64,000 nucleotides of DNA, taken from assembly GCA_002450095.1 (NCBI GenBank), contig DJYK01000026.1, positions 86,864 to 150,863 of the forward strand. The letters are read 5' to 3'. This document shows, piece after piece, positions 9,994 through 18,596 of this stretch. Numbering within the stretch: the stretch's first letter is position 1; every line of letters begins with the position of its first letter. Position numbers and translations under genes: made by a program. The notes beneath the pieces were generated by a model. It searched no databases, was not told the origin of the DNA, and saw nothing but the letters and a program-made list of their open reading frames with translations. This DNA is from Mageeibacillus sp. UBA6980. Its GTDB lineage: Bacteria; Bacillota; Clostridia; Saccharofermentanales; Saccharofermentanaceae.

Positions 9994-11100
9994 ATGAATA
10001 CTATATCTGATTATTTTAAATGGCGCGGAGATCTGACATTGGATAAGACTCCGTTTAATGAAGTTGATGCTGCCATCCTTGCAAGGTTTTCTTATGAGCC
10101 GTTTGACGGGATAGTCCCGGAGAATGTCAGGGAACAGATCAGTGTGGAAGATGCTTGTTACGGCTTATTGAACCAGCCTGATCTGAATGCGAGAGTCTTG
10201 GACGAATATGACATTATCTTCATTAAGCTTCTCGCAGAGAGCAGAAGGTTTAAGGATATGAAGATATCCGGGTTCGTTAATGATACGGACGAGGAGAGGC
10301 AGACACAGTTCTCCGCCTGCCTTTTTGAGACAGACGGCGAACAGACTTTCTATGTTGCGTACCGCGGGACCGATAACACGATCATCGGCTGGAAAGAAGA
10401 CTTTAATATGGGATTCGAATTCCCGGTCCCGGCGCAGAAGCAGGCACTGGCATATTTTGAGAAAGTTGCCGCGACTTATAAAGACGGGACCTTTATTATC
10501 GGAGGTCATTCCAAGGGCGGTAATCTCGCGGTTTATGCAGCGACATACTGCGATGAAGTCTATAATGCTTCGATCACCGATATCTACAATTTTGACGGCC
10601 CGGGCTTTACCGAGAAGATCATGACGGAAGATGAGTTTCGTAAGATCGAAGATCGTATCCATACCTTTGTTCCGGGGTTCTCAGTGGTCGGAATGTTGCT
10701 CGAACATCTTGAGGATTACTCTGTTGTAAGCTCCGGTGCTGCAGGCATCATGCAGCATGAGATCTTTACTTGGGAGACCGGTCCCGTATCATTTGTTCAT
10801 AAGAAAGAGGTCAGTGAAGGGTCGAGATTTGTAGATGAGACCTTTAAGGAGTGGTTATCCGGACTCGATAAGACTCAAAGAGAACAATTTGTCGATACTG
10901 TTTTTAATCTTATGATGAGTGGCGATGCCCATACCTTAAACCAGTTCAGTCTTCATCGTAAGGAGACTTTGGATGCGATGATCAAGACCTATAAGAACCT
11001 TGATGATGATACGCGCAACGGTTTTTTACACGCTGCCAAACGTCTGTTCGGAAGCGCCGGATACGTAATTAAGTCTTCAACGGATAAACCTAAGCCGTGA
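9994..11100 (+). CDS. Mbeg1-like (DUF2974) alpha/beta-hydrolase
   Basis: A 368-aa protein with the lipase-like nucleophile elbow GGHSKGGNLAVYAA and the preceding strand FYVAYRGTDNTIIGWKEDF, the signature of DUF2974/Mbeg1-like hydrolases. A Ser-centred catalytic triad is likely; Asp is probably in NFDGPGF. No signal peptide is present, so it should be cytoplasmic. The substrate is unknown. It follows priA by three bases with the ribosome site GGGGGAAG and precedes a promoter for def, so it is probably the last gene of the ispG-polC-priA transcript. Confidence 0.85.
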   Translation: MNTISDYFKWRGDLTLDKTPFNEVDAAILARFSYEPFDGIVPENVREQISVEDACYGLLNQPDLNARVLDEYDIIFIKLLAESRRFKDMKISGFVNDTDEERQTQFSACLFETDGEQTFYVAYRGTDNTIIGWKEDFNMGFEFPVPAQKQALAYFEKVAATYKDGTFIIGGHSKGGNLAVYAATYCDEVYNASITDIYNFDGPGFTEKIMTEDEFRKIEDRIHTFVPGFSVVGMLLEHLEDYSVVSSGAAGIMQHEIFTWETGPVSFVHKKEVSEGSRFVDETFKEWLSGLDKTQREQFVDTVFNLMMSGDAHTLNQFSLHRKETLDAMIKTYKNLDDDTRNGFLHAAKRLFGSAGYVIKSSTDKPKP

Positions 11101-11102
11101 TT

Positions 11103-11112
11103 GTGGTAAAAT
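11103..11112 (+). promoter_or_regulatory. Extended -10 promoter upstream of def
   Basis: TGTGG directly followed by TAAAAT (11107-11112) fits the Gram-positive extended -10 form TRTGN-TAnnAT. No good -35 box is seen at the usual distance. It lies just after the DUF2974 stop and 32 bases before the def start. The 13-mer GTGGTAAAATACC recurs upstream of purD. Confidence 0.5.
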
Positions 11113-11143
11113 ACCTTGCGTAAAAAGAATGGAGTGAAAGAAT

Positions 11144-11623
11144 ATGGCATTAAGGAATATAGTAACTGAGGAAGATCCGATCCTTCACAAGAAGTCGAGA
11201 CCGATCGAGGAGATAACCCCGAGGATAGTCAAGCTTTTGAACGACATGGCCGAGACCATGTATTACGATAACAGAGGCATCGGGATAGCAGCCGTTCAGG
11301 TTGGTGTCTTAAGAAGGGCTTTTGTCGTAGATATCGGAGATGAACACGGAAGGATCAATTTCATCAACCCTGAGATAACGAGCCGGGAGGGCGAGCAAAG
11401 ATGCTCTGAAGGCTGTCTTTCCGTTCCGGGCAAGAGCGGTGAGGTTATGCGTCCCGAGAAGATCCACGTCAAGGCTACGGATATTGACGGTAATCCTTTC
11501 GAGATGGATGCCGAGGGGCTCCTTGCCGACTGCATCTGCCACGAATACGATCATCTTGACGGTATATTGTTTACCGACCGTGCGATACCGGGTACAGTAG
11601 AGGACGTAAATGCGCAGAAGTGA
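11144..11623 (+). CDS. def: Peptide deformylase
   Basis: A 159-aa metallo-hydrolase that removes the formyl group from nascent protein N-termini. Motif 2 (EGCLSVPG) and motif 3 (CHEYDHLDG) supply the metal ligands Cys, His, His and the catalytic Glu. Motif 1 reads GIGIAAVQVG, with Val where the family usually has Pro (GxGLAAPQ). GGAGTGAAAG precedes the ATG. It overlaps fmt by 14 bases, so formyl removal and formyl addition are coupled, as in many bacteria. Confidence 0.96.
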   Translation: MALRNIVTEEDPILHKKSRPIEEITPRIVKLLNDMAETMYYDNRGIGIAAVQVGVLRRAFVVDIGDEHGRINFINPEITSREGEQRCSEGCLSVPGKSGEVMRPEKIHVKATDIDGNPFEMDAEGLLADCICHEYDHLDGILFTDRAIPGTVEDVNAQK

Positions 11624-12551
11624 TCTGAGAATAGTATTTATGGGGACCCCCGGGTTCTCCGCGACCGTTCTTAAGGGCCTTGTTGATGACGGAAGGAACG
11701 TTGTTCTTTGTGTGTCCCAGCCGGATAAGCCTGTGGGCAGAAAGCATGTGCTTACGTCTCCGCCCGCCAAGGTCCAGGCGCTCGAGTCGGGGATAGAAGT
11801 ATTCCAGCCGGATTCTTTAAGGACCGACGAGTCTTATGAGTTTATAAGAAGTGTTGCTCCGGATCTTATAATCACGGCAGCCTACGGCAAGATCCTTCCT
11901 CAGAGGATGCTCGATATCCCTGAGTTCGGCTGTATCAATGTTCACGCATCTTTGCTCCCGAAGTACAGGGGAGCCGCTCCCGTTCAGTATTCGATAATGA
12001 ACGGCGATGATGTTACCGGCGTTACGATAATGAAGATGGATGCCGGCATGGATACGGGAGATATGTTGAGGAGCGTTGAAGTACCGATCGATATCGACGA
12101 TACGACTGATTTATTGATGGATAAACTCGGGTTTGCCGGAAGAGATCTGCTCCTTCAAAGCATCGATGACTATGTTGAAGGCAGGATCGAACCTGTCCCT
12201 CAGGATGAGGCTCTGGTGACTTTCACGTCTCCCGTTAAGCCTGAAGATGCCGTTATCGACTGGTCTTTATCCGCAAGACAGATCCACGATAAGATAAGGG
12301 CTCTTACTTCCTGGCCCGGCTGCTCGACAACATTCGGAGGCAAGCGCGTCAAGATATATTCATCCGCTCTTGAGGAAGAGTGCGAAGACGGTGTTCCCGG
12401 AATTCTTCTTCCTTCGAAGAAGGGAACTCTTAAGGTAAGATGCGGCAAGGGAGCCGTTTATATCCTCGAACTTCAGTTCGAGGGAGGAAAGCGCCTGAAG
12501 GCTTCTGACTGCGCACATAACTACAAGCCTGGACAGATGTTCGGAGAGTGA
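11610..12551 (+). CDS. fmt: Methionyl-tRNA formyltransferase
   Basis: Fmt (313 aa) formylates initiator Met-tRNA using 10-formyl-THF. The Rossmann formyltransferase domain (1-205) starts RIVFMGTPGFSA. The catalytic region reads NVHASLLPKYRGAAP with the conserved Asn and His, and the loop MDAGMDTGD carries the conserved Asp. The C-terminal OB-like domain (about 205-313) binds tRNA. Its start lies inside def, and rsmB begins with TTG one base after its stop. Confidence 0.97.
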   Translation: MRRSDLRIVFMGTPGFSATVLKGLVDDGRNVVLCVSQPDKPVGRKHVLTSPPAKVQALESGIEVFQPDSLRTDESYEFIRSVAPDLIITAAYGKILPQRMLDIPEFGCINVHASLLPKYRGAAPVQYSIMNGDDVTGVTIMKMDAGMDTGDMLRSVEVPIDIDDTTDLLMDKLGFAGRDLLLQSIDDYVEGRIEPVPQDEALVTFTSPVKPEDAVIDWSLSARQIHDKIRALTSWPGCSTTFGGKRVKIYSSALEEECEDGVPGILLPSKKGTLKVRCGKGAVYILELQFEGGKRLKASDCAHNYKPGQMFGE

Positions 12552-12552
12552 T

Positions 12553-13860
12553 TTGGAAGACCGCGAGCTTGTTTATTCGATATTATTCGACTGCTGTGAG
12601 AAAAGTGCATTTTCCAATCTTTCATTCGGGAAGAATGATGTTGATGACTTCGTCCGCGCATCGGTCTACGGTACACTCACTTATGTATATTCAGAAGATT
12701 TCCTGATAAAGAAACTCTCGGGAAGGGATGTTTCTTCTCTGGATCCTTCTGTAAGGACTATATTGAGATTCGGCGTGTGGCAGATAGTGTTCTCCTCGAA
12801 GGTTCCGGATTATGCTGCGGTAAACACTTCGGTCGGGCTTGCTTCAAGACATGCATCGAGGGCCAAGGGATTTATTAATGCCGTCCTTCGCAAGGTGGCA
12901 TCGCTCACGCCCGAAGAGAGAAACACAAGTAATTACAAAAGTCCCGAAGCGGCATTCTCGCTTAAATCCGAAATATACGGTGTCCTCAAGAAGTCTTATG
13001 GTGCAAAGAAAGCGTCTTCGATAGCAAGATCCTTGCTCGAGGTCCCCGGTCTGTCGATAAGAGTCAACACTTTGAAGACCGATAAAGATGCTCTTAAGGT
13101 CCTTCTCAAGAAGGAAGGATTCGAAGTGTATCCTTCGGCTTTTATAGAAGAAGCATTGCGGATCAGACCCACGTCGGATTCTCCTTCCATCGAGAATTCA
13201 AAAGCTTATAAAGACGGGCTCTTTATGGTGCAGGGGGAAGCGGCTCAGCTCGCTTCCGTTGTCTCCGGAGCCTTAGAGGGGATGAAGATACTCGACTGCT
13301 GCAGTGCGCCCGGAGGAAAGACGACGCATCTTGCCGCTTTGACCCGCGATAAAGCGGATATCCTTGCCCTTGATATCAATGCATCGAGAATAGAACTCGT
13401 TAAACAGAATGCCGGCAGATTGGGAGTAAGATCCGTAAAAACGGATGTCGGTGACAGTTCCTCATTCGATAACGGCTTAAGATATGATCTCGTCTTATGT
13501 GACGCTCCGTGCAGCGGTCTCGGGCTTATGGGAAGAAAACCGGACATAAGACTCACGATAACTTATGACAGAATATGCGAGATCGTTCAAAGGCAGTATC
13601 AGATCCTCGGGAATGTGTCCCGATGCGTTAAGCCGGGAGGCATTCTTGTTTACAGTACATGCACGCTTAACAGGATGGAAAATGAGAATCAGGTCGAGCG
13701 TTTTCTCGATGAGCATAAAGATTTTGAATTGTACGGTTTTGACAATCTGCTGCCGTTAAGATTAAACTCTTGCGGCAATGAGGGAATGCTTACGGTATTT
13801 CCCGATGAGGACGAATGTGAAGGATTCTTTATATCGAGGCTTCGGAGGAAGAATGGATAA
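12553..13860 (+). CDS. rsmB: 16S rRNA (cytosine(967)-C(5))-methyltransferase
   Basis: A 435-aa RsmB/Sun protein. The N-terminal NusB-like RNA-binding domain (1-about 130) is followed by a SAM-dependent m5C methyltransferase with motif I DCCSAPGGKTTHLA, motif IV CDAPCSGLG and the catalytic-Cys motif VI STCTLNRMENE. The TTG start follows the fmt stop directly and is preceded by GGAG within the fmt end. It overlaps rlmN by eight bases. Confidence 0.95.
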   Translation: MEDRELVYSILFDCCEKSAFSNLSFGKNDVDDFVRASVYGTLTYVYSEDFLIKKLSGRDVSSLDPSVRTILRFGVWQIVFSSKVPDYAAVNTSVGLASRHASRAKGFINAVLRKVASLTPEERNTSNYKSPEAAFSLKSEIYGVLKKSYGAKKASSIARSLLEVPGLSIRVNTLKTDKDALKVLLKKEGFEVYPSAFIEEALRIRPTSDSPSIENSKAYKDGLFMVQGEAAQLASVVSGALEGMKILDCCSAPGGKTTHLAALTRDKADILALDINASRIELVKQNAGRLGVRSVKTDVGDSSSFDNGLRYDLVLCDAPCSGLGLMGRKPDIRLTITYDRICEIVQRQYQILGNVSRCVKPGGILVYSTCTLNRMENENQVERFLDEHKDFELYGFDNLLPLRLNSCGNEGMLTVFPDEDECEGFFISRLRRKNG

Positions 13861-14908
13861 GAAAATAAAAAAGTTTTGTCTGGATCTTACGGAAGATGAG
13901 ATCCTTAAGTGGTGTCTTGATAACGGTTTTCCCAAGTTCCGCGCGGGGCAGATAATGAAATGGATCAATTCGGGAGTTACTTCGACTTCGAGAATGACCA
14001 ATATCCCTTCCTCGATGAGAGAAAAGCTCGATGAAGACTTCCTGTTCTCGGACATGAAGATAATCGATGAGTTCATCTCCAAGATAGACGGCACCAGAAA
14101 GCTCGTATACCTTCTTCCTGACGGCAATATCATCGAGACGGTCATCATGAGATATAAGACGGGGCTTTCCGTATGTATCTCATCTCAGGCCGGATGTAAG
14201 ATGGGCTGCTCATTCTGCGCTTCAGCCAAAGCAGGGTTCGGAAGGAACCTCACAGCAGGCGAGATGGCTGCGCAGGTCCTTATGTCACAGGATCATATAG
14301 GTGAAAAGATAAGAACCGTTGTCGTAATGGGAATAGGGGAACCTTTTGATAATTATGACAACCTCTTAGGCTTTATTAAGATAATGAACAATCCTCAGGG
14401 CTGCAACATGGGAGCCAGACATATAACCGTATCCACTTGCGGACTTGTTCCCAAGATCCGTGAGTTTACTTCCCTGAAGCTTCAGGTCAATCTCGCCATC
14501 TCTCTGCATGCTCCGAATGACGAGTTGAGACGAGAACTTATGCCGGTCGCTTCGGCTTACAGTATTAAAGAGCTGTTGGAATCTTGCCGGGAGTACGTTA
14601 AAGTGACGGGAAGACGGATCACTTTCGAGTATTCTCTTTTTAATGAGGTGAATGATACATTTGCCTGTGCGGATCAACTGGCAGCGCTTCTTAAGGGTCT
14701 TAATTGTCACGTTAATCTCATTGCGGCAAACGAATTTCCGGGAAGCCCGTATAAAAGATGTGTTCCGAAGCGCGTAGAGACCTTCAGGCGTGCTCTGGAG
14801 AGCAAAGGGATAAATGCAACGCTGAGGCGTGAGATGGGATCTGATATAATGGCGGCCTGCGGACAGTTAAGAAGAGGGATAGAAGAATCCGTTAAGGGTG
14901 AAGTGTAA
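13853..14908 (+). CDS. rlmN: 23S rRNA (adenine(2503)-C2)/tRNA methyltransferase RlmN
   Basis: Dual-specificity radical SAM methyltransferase, 351 aa from the ATG at 13853. That start is chosen because GGAGGAA precedes it and the protein then begins as RlmN does; the frame is open further upstream inside rsmB. The radical SAM motif is CKMGCSFC (CxxxCxxC). Conserved neighbours are GMGEP-like MGIGEPFDN and the C-terminal GSDIMAACGQL with the methyl-carrying Cys. It overlaps the rsmB end by eight bases. In most relatives a PP2C phosphatase gene follows; here only 72 bases separate it from the kinase gene. Confidence 0.95.
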   Translation: MDKKIKKFCLDLTEDEILKWCLDNGFPKFRAGQIMKWINSGVTSTSRMTNIPSSMREKLDEDFLFSDMKIIDEFISKIDGTRKLVYLLPDGNIIETVIMRYKTGLSVCISSQAGCKMGCSFCASAKAGFGRNLTAGEMAAQVLMSQDHIGEKIRTVVVMGIGEPFDNYDNLLGFIKIMNNPQGCNMGARHITVSTCGLVPKIREFTSLKLQVNLAISLHAPNDELRRELMPVASAYSIKELLESCREYVKVTGRRITFEYSLFNEVNDTFACADQLAALLKGLNCHVNLIAANEFPGSPYKRCVPKRVETFRRALESKGINATLRREMGSDIMAACGQLRRGIEESVKGEV

Positions 14909-14941
14909 CGAAGTTATAACCCTGACGGAGCGTAATTAATA

Positions 14942-14947
14942 TATAAT
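14942..14947 (+). promoter_or_regulatory. Possible -10 box upstream of the PASTA kinase gene
   Basis: A perfect TATAAT in an AT-rich run 33 bases before the prkC ATG, in the 72-base gap after rlmN. No clear -35 box is at 16-18 bases. It could start a kinase-rsgA-rpe-thiN transcript in addition to readthrough from rlmN. Confidence 0.35.
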
Positions 14948-14980
14948 ATAGACGTGAAATTATGTTTTGGGAGTTAATTG

Positions 14981-17029
14981 ATGAACCAAGTAAGCCCTGA
15001 GGGCATGATATTTGCGGGTAAATACAAGATCATTAAGAGAATAGGCATGGGCGGTATGGCCAATGTCTATCTTGCATCTGACGTAGGTTCGGGTGTCAAG
15101 GTTGCGATCAAGGTCCTTAAGCCTGAATTCTCTGCCGATGAGGAGTTTATAAGAAGATTCGATACGGAAGCGAAGGCCGTATCGTCCTTGAATCATGCCA
15201 ATATCGTTAAAGTGTTCGGTGTCGGACACGAGGGTAATTTCAGATATATCGTTCAGGAATTCGTTGACGGAATAACCGTAAAAGATCTTATCAATCAGAA
15301 TGGACATCTCGACTGGAAGGTAGCTGTACCGATAGTTATCCAGGTCGGAATGGCTCTCGAGTATGCACACAGGAACGGTATCGTTCATAAGGATATCAAG
15401 CCTCAGAATATACTTATATCGCGCGACAGGATCGCCAAGATAACCGACTTCGGTATAGCAAGAGCGGCAACGGGAAATACGATAACCATGTCTTCCGGCG
15501 GAGCGGTCGGATCCGTTCACTATTTCTCGCCGGAGCAGGCAAGAGGCAATAACGTCGGACCCGCGTCTGATATCTACTCCGTAGGAGTTATGCTTTTCGA
15601 GATGGTAACCGGAAGAGTGCCTTTTGACGGTGATTCCGATATCGCCATAGCGGTAAAGCATCTTCAGGACAGACCGCCGCTCGCATCCAGTTATGTGCCG
15701 GATATCCCCAAGGGACTCGATTCCATCATAGTTAAGTGCATGCAGAAGACCCCTGACAAGAGGTACTCTTCCATGAGGCAAATGGTTACCGAGCTTGATG
15801 CATTGATGGTCGACCCTAACGGTGTGTACGGCATAATCAACAATGCCAATGAAGAGACAAATGTTCAGCAGCCTTCCGGAACTGTCTCATTCAGGCAGGA
15901 TCCCAATTACGACAGGATCAATGATCTTGAGAAATCCGCCGAAGCAAGGCGCCTGTCCCGCTTCCGTGACAATGTGCTCCTTGTGTTTATCGTGCTGCTT
16001 ATCCTTGGTGTCCTCGTTGGATTGTCTGCGTTGATCTTAAGCTCTATCTCGACGGCGACGCATATCGAGGAGAATCTCGATTATACTGTCGGAAGCTATG
16101 TCGGACGCAATGTCGATGAGGTCGTAGCGGAACTTGAAGCAAATCAGATCTCTTATGAAGTACATACCCAGGTGACACAGGATTATCCTGCGGGAACCAT
16201 TCTCGAGCAGAATATCAATGAAGGCGTAGTTATCGCTTCCGGATCTGACATTCACAAGATCATCCTTACGGTTGCAGGTGAAGCAGAGACGATTACTTTG
16301 AGCAATTACGCCGGACTCGATTTCCACGAGGCTTATTCGATACTCTCATCTCTCGGCCTTCAGGTCAGTGTCCTCGAGGAGACGAATTCGGACTTTGAAC
16401 CGGGTCAGGTCCTCCGCACCGAGCCTGTATCGGGTTCGGTTGTCGAAGTCGGATCTTCCATAGTTATCGTTTATGCCAAGGCTCCGACCAGTTCCACTGT
16501 TCCCGATCTTCACGGTCTTACGCTGGAGCAGGCAAGAGAGCTTCTTGATGAAGAAGAGATCAATATCAGCCATATCGAAGGCTCAACCGATGTTATCGTT
16601 CTTCCTGAGTCACAGCAGTACATCATACTTACTGATCCCGTGGCCGGTATTACGCTCCCGAGAAGGTCTTCTATTATCCTCTATGTCGGAACGATGGAAG
16701 ATGTGCAGAGAGGCGGTACGCCGACTCCTACGCCTTCACAGGTCAATGTCATCACGACCGTATCGGGTCAGGGTACTGCCGAGGGTGGCGGAGCCTATGA
16801 TGTAAATACCACCGTTACTCTCGTTGCTACTCCTGCCGAGGGATACAGATTTGCCAGATGGCTGGATCCGTATAACAATGTGGTAACTGAGGCTAATGTC
16901 TATACGTTTGTCGTATATGATCCCGACGGCGATCCTCTTACTCCGACAACGATCAACTATACTGCGGTATTTGAACCGGTACAGGTCGATCCTAACGTGA
17001 TCCCGCCGGAACAGCTTCCTCCGGCATGA
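14981..17029 (+). CDS. prkC: PASTA-domain Ser/Thr protein kinase with C-terminal InlB-B-repeat-like domain
   Basis: The ATG at 14981 is preferred over the adjacent TTG because GGGAG lies seven bases before it (682 aa). The cytoplasmic kinase domain (about 12-275) has the Gly loop IGMGGMANVYLA, VAIK lysine, catalytic loop VHKDIKPQN (Lys where Arg is usual), DFG in ITDFGIARA and SPEQARG. A single membrane helix lies at about 327-352. Three PASTA units follow (about 365-430, 433-500, 501-567), which in this family sense peptidoglycan fragments. After a Thr/Pro linker the last about 95 residues have the pattern GTAEGGGAYDVNTTVTL, GYRFARW and NYTAVFEP, as in divergent InlB B-repeat domains. That tail is unusual. 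No phosphatase gene precedes it. rsgA overlaps its stop. Confidence 0.93.
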   Translation: MNQVSPEGMIFAGKYKIIKRIGMGGMANVYLASDVGSGVKVAIKVLKPEFSADEEFIRRFDTEAKAVSSLNHANIVKVFGVGHEGNFRYIVQEFVDGITVKDLINQNGHLDWKVAVPIVIQVGMALEYAHRNGIVHKDIKPQNILISRDRIAKITDFGIARAATGNTITMSSGGAVGSVHYFSPEQARGNNVGPASDIYSVGVMLFEMVTGRVPFDGDSDIAIAVKHLQDRPPLASSYVPDIPKGLDSIIVKCMQKTPDKRYSSMRQMVTELDALMVDPNGVYGIINNANEETNVQQPSGTVSFRQDPNYDRINDLEKSAEARRLSRFRDNVLLVFIVLLILGVLVGLSALILSSISTATHIEENLDYTVGSYVGRNVDEVVAELEANQISYEVHTQVTQDYPAGTILEQNINEGVVIASGSDIHKIILTVAGEAETITLSNYAGLDFHEAYSILSSLGLQVSVLEETNSDFEPGQVLRTEPVSGSVVEVGSSIVIVYAKAPTSSTVPDLHGLTLEQARELLDEEEINISHIEGSTDVIVLPESQQYIILTDPVAGITLPRRSSIILYVGTMEDVQRGGTPTPTPSQVNVITTVSGQGTAEGGGAYDVNTTVTLVATPAEGYRFARWLDPYNNVVTEANVYTFVVYDPDGDPLTPTTINYTAVFEPVQVDPNVIPPEQLPPA

Positions 17030-17928
17030 CAGAACATAAAGAGGGAGTCATAACCAAAGGCGTGGGGGGTGTCTATACCGTCAGGACTTATGACGGTGAC
17101 ACGAGATTATGCCAGATAAGAGGGAATCTCCGTCACCGTAAGATGACGCCGATGGTTGGAGATAAAGTGCTTACAGGGGAATCGGGTGATCCCGATATCC
17201 CTTTTGTATTGGAGAAGATCCTTCCTCGTAAGAATTATCTCGTAAGGCCGCCGCTTGCCAATCTGGATACGCTTCTTCTGGTGTTCTCTTGTACTGACCC
17301 CGTACCGGATCTTAAACTTCTCGATAAGCTGCTTATCATATGTTCGGTGCTTAACATCCGTCCGGTAATACTTTTTTCCAAAAGCGACAAGGACGGAAGC
17401 GCGGCGGATAAGCTCGCTGCGGTCTATGGTGATGCGGGATTTGACTGTTTTACCATAAGTAAAGACGACCCTGTAGATCCTCTGTTGTGTGATCTTATCG
17501 GTTCCGGTCTTACCGGACTTGCGGGACCTTCCGGAGTCGGAAAGAGTACCTTTTGCAATAAGGTCTTAGGCGAGGGGACGATGGTAGTCGGTGACATATC
17601 GGACAGGCTTAAAAGAGGAAAGCATACGACAAGGCATGCCGAGTTGTTTACATATAAAGACGGTTTCATTACCGATACCCCCGGATTTACCTCTCTTGAT
17701 CTTTTTGAGGTTGGTGTATTATATACAGATGTATCCGGCGGATACCCCGAGATGATCCGGGCTTCCGAAGGGTGCAGGTTCGCGGACTGCAGACATATTG
17801 CGGAACGTGATTGTCATGTAAGAGAACTTGTCGGCACAGTTATCGATGAGGGAAGATATGACAGATACCGCGAATTCTATGAATATTTATACAGCAGAAG
17901 ACCTAATTCTGCGGGAGGTTACAAATGA
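17026..17928 (+). CDS. rsgA: Ribosome small-subunit-dependent GTPase A
   Basis: RsgA (YjeQ/CpgA, 300 aa) is a circularly permuted GTPase that checks 30S maturation. The OB fold (about 1-70) is followed by the permuted G domain: G4 as SKSD, then G1 GPSGVGKSTF and G3 DTPGFTSL. The C-terminal zinc site is visible as C-x4-C-H-x6-C around CRFADCRH. ATGA overlap with prkC indicates coupling. In other Firmicutes the kinase phosphorylates this GTPase, which fits the gene order. Confidence 0.95.
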   Translation: MTEHKEGVITKGVGGVYTVRTYDGDTRLCQIRGNLRHRKMTPMVGDKVLTGESGDPDIPFVLEKILPRKNYLVRPPLANLDTLLLVFSCTDPVPDLKLLDKLLIICSVLNIRPVILFSKSDKDGSAADKLAAVYGDAGFDCFTISKDDPVDPLLCDLIGSGLTGLAGPSGVGKSTFCNKVLGEGTMVVGDISDRLKRGKHTTRHAELFTYKDGFITDTPGFTSLDLFEVGVLYTDVSGGYPEMIRASEGCRFADCRHIAERDCHVRELVGTVIDEGRYDRYREFYEYLYSRRPNSAGGYK

Positions 17929-18596
17929 GAGAATATGAGTTGTCGCCGTCGCTCCTGTCAGCTGATTTCGGTTATGTAATGAGAGATGTTGAGAGCATAA
18001 CGCCATATTGCAGTTTTCTTCACCTTGATGTCATGGACGGTCACTATGTACCGAATCTGACGATAGGTGTTCCCGTGATCAAATCGATCAGAAAGCACAG
18101 TGATCTTATTCTTGATACTCATCTTATGATCACAAATCCCGAGGAGTTTATAAAGCCTTTCGCTGATGCGGGTTCTGATTATATTACTTTCCACGTCGAA
18201 TGCACTGAGGATCCCGTGAAGCTTATCTCGGATATACGTTCACTCGGGAAGAAAGCCGGTATCGCGATCCATCCCGATACGCCCGCAGACGCTCTGTATC
18301 CGTTTATGAAGAAGGGAGCCGTTGATCTTATCCTTGTGATGTCGGTGCGCCCCGGATTCGGCGGTCAGTCTTATATTCCGGAGTCCACGGTAAGGATAGC
18401 CGATTACAGAAAGCGTCTTGATGAGAACGGTTCCGATGCTATTCTGTCTGTTGACGGCGGTATCAATATTAAGACCGTGAAGGAGGCTTCCGAGGCCGGT
18501 GCAAGACTTCTTGTTGCGGGAAGCGCCGTGTTCGGTCATGAGGATCCCGGTCAGGCCGCCAAAGAATTGTATTCTCTTATCGGAGTCGAGGTTTAA
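17925..18596 (+). CDS. rpe: Ribulose-phosphate 3-epimerase
   Basis: A 223-aa TIM-barrel epimerase linking ribulose-5-phosphate and xylulose-5-phosphate in the pentose phosphate pathway. The signature LHLDVMDGHYVPN supplies metal and catalytic Asp residues; MSVRPGFGGQSY and LSVDGGIN form the phosphate-binding part. ATGA overlap with rsgA and a one-base overlap with thiN place it in the rsgA-rpe-thiN block found across Firmicutes. Confidence 0.97.
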   Translation: MREYELSPSLLSADFGYVMRDVESITPYCSFLHLDVMDGHYVPNLTIGVPVIKSIRKHSDLILDTHLMITNPEEFIKPFADAGSDYITFHVECTEDPVKLISDIRSLGKKAGIAIHPDTPADALYPFMKKGAVDLILVMSVRPGFGGQSYIPESTVRIADYRKRLDENGSDAILSVDGGINIKTVKEASEAGARLLVAGSAVFGHEDPGQAAKELYSLIGVEV

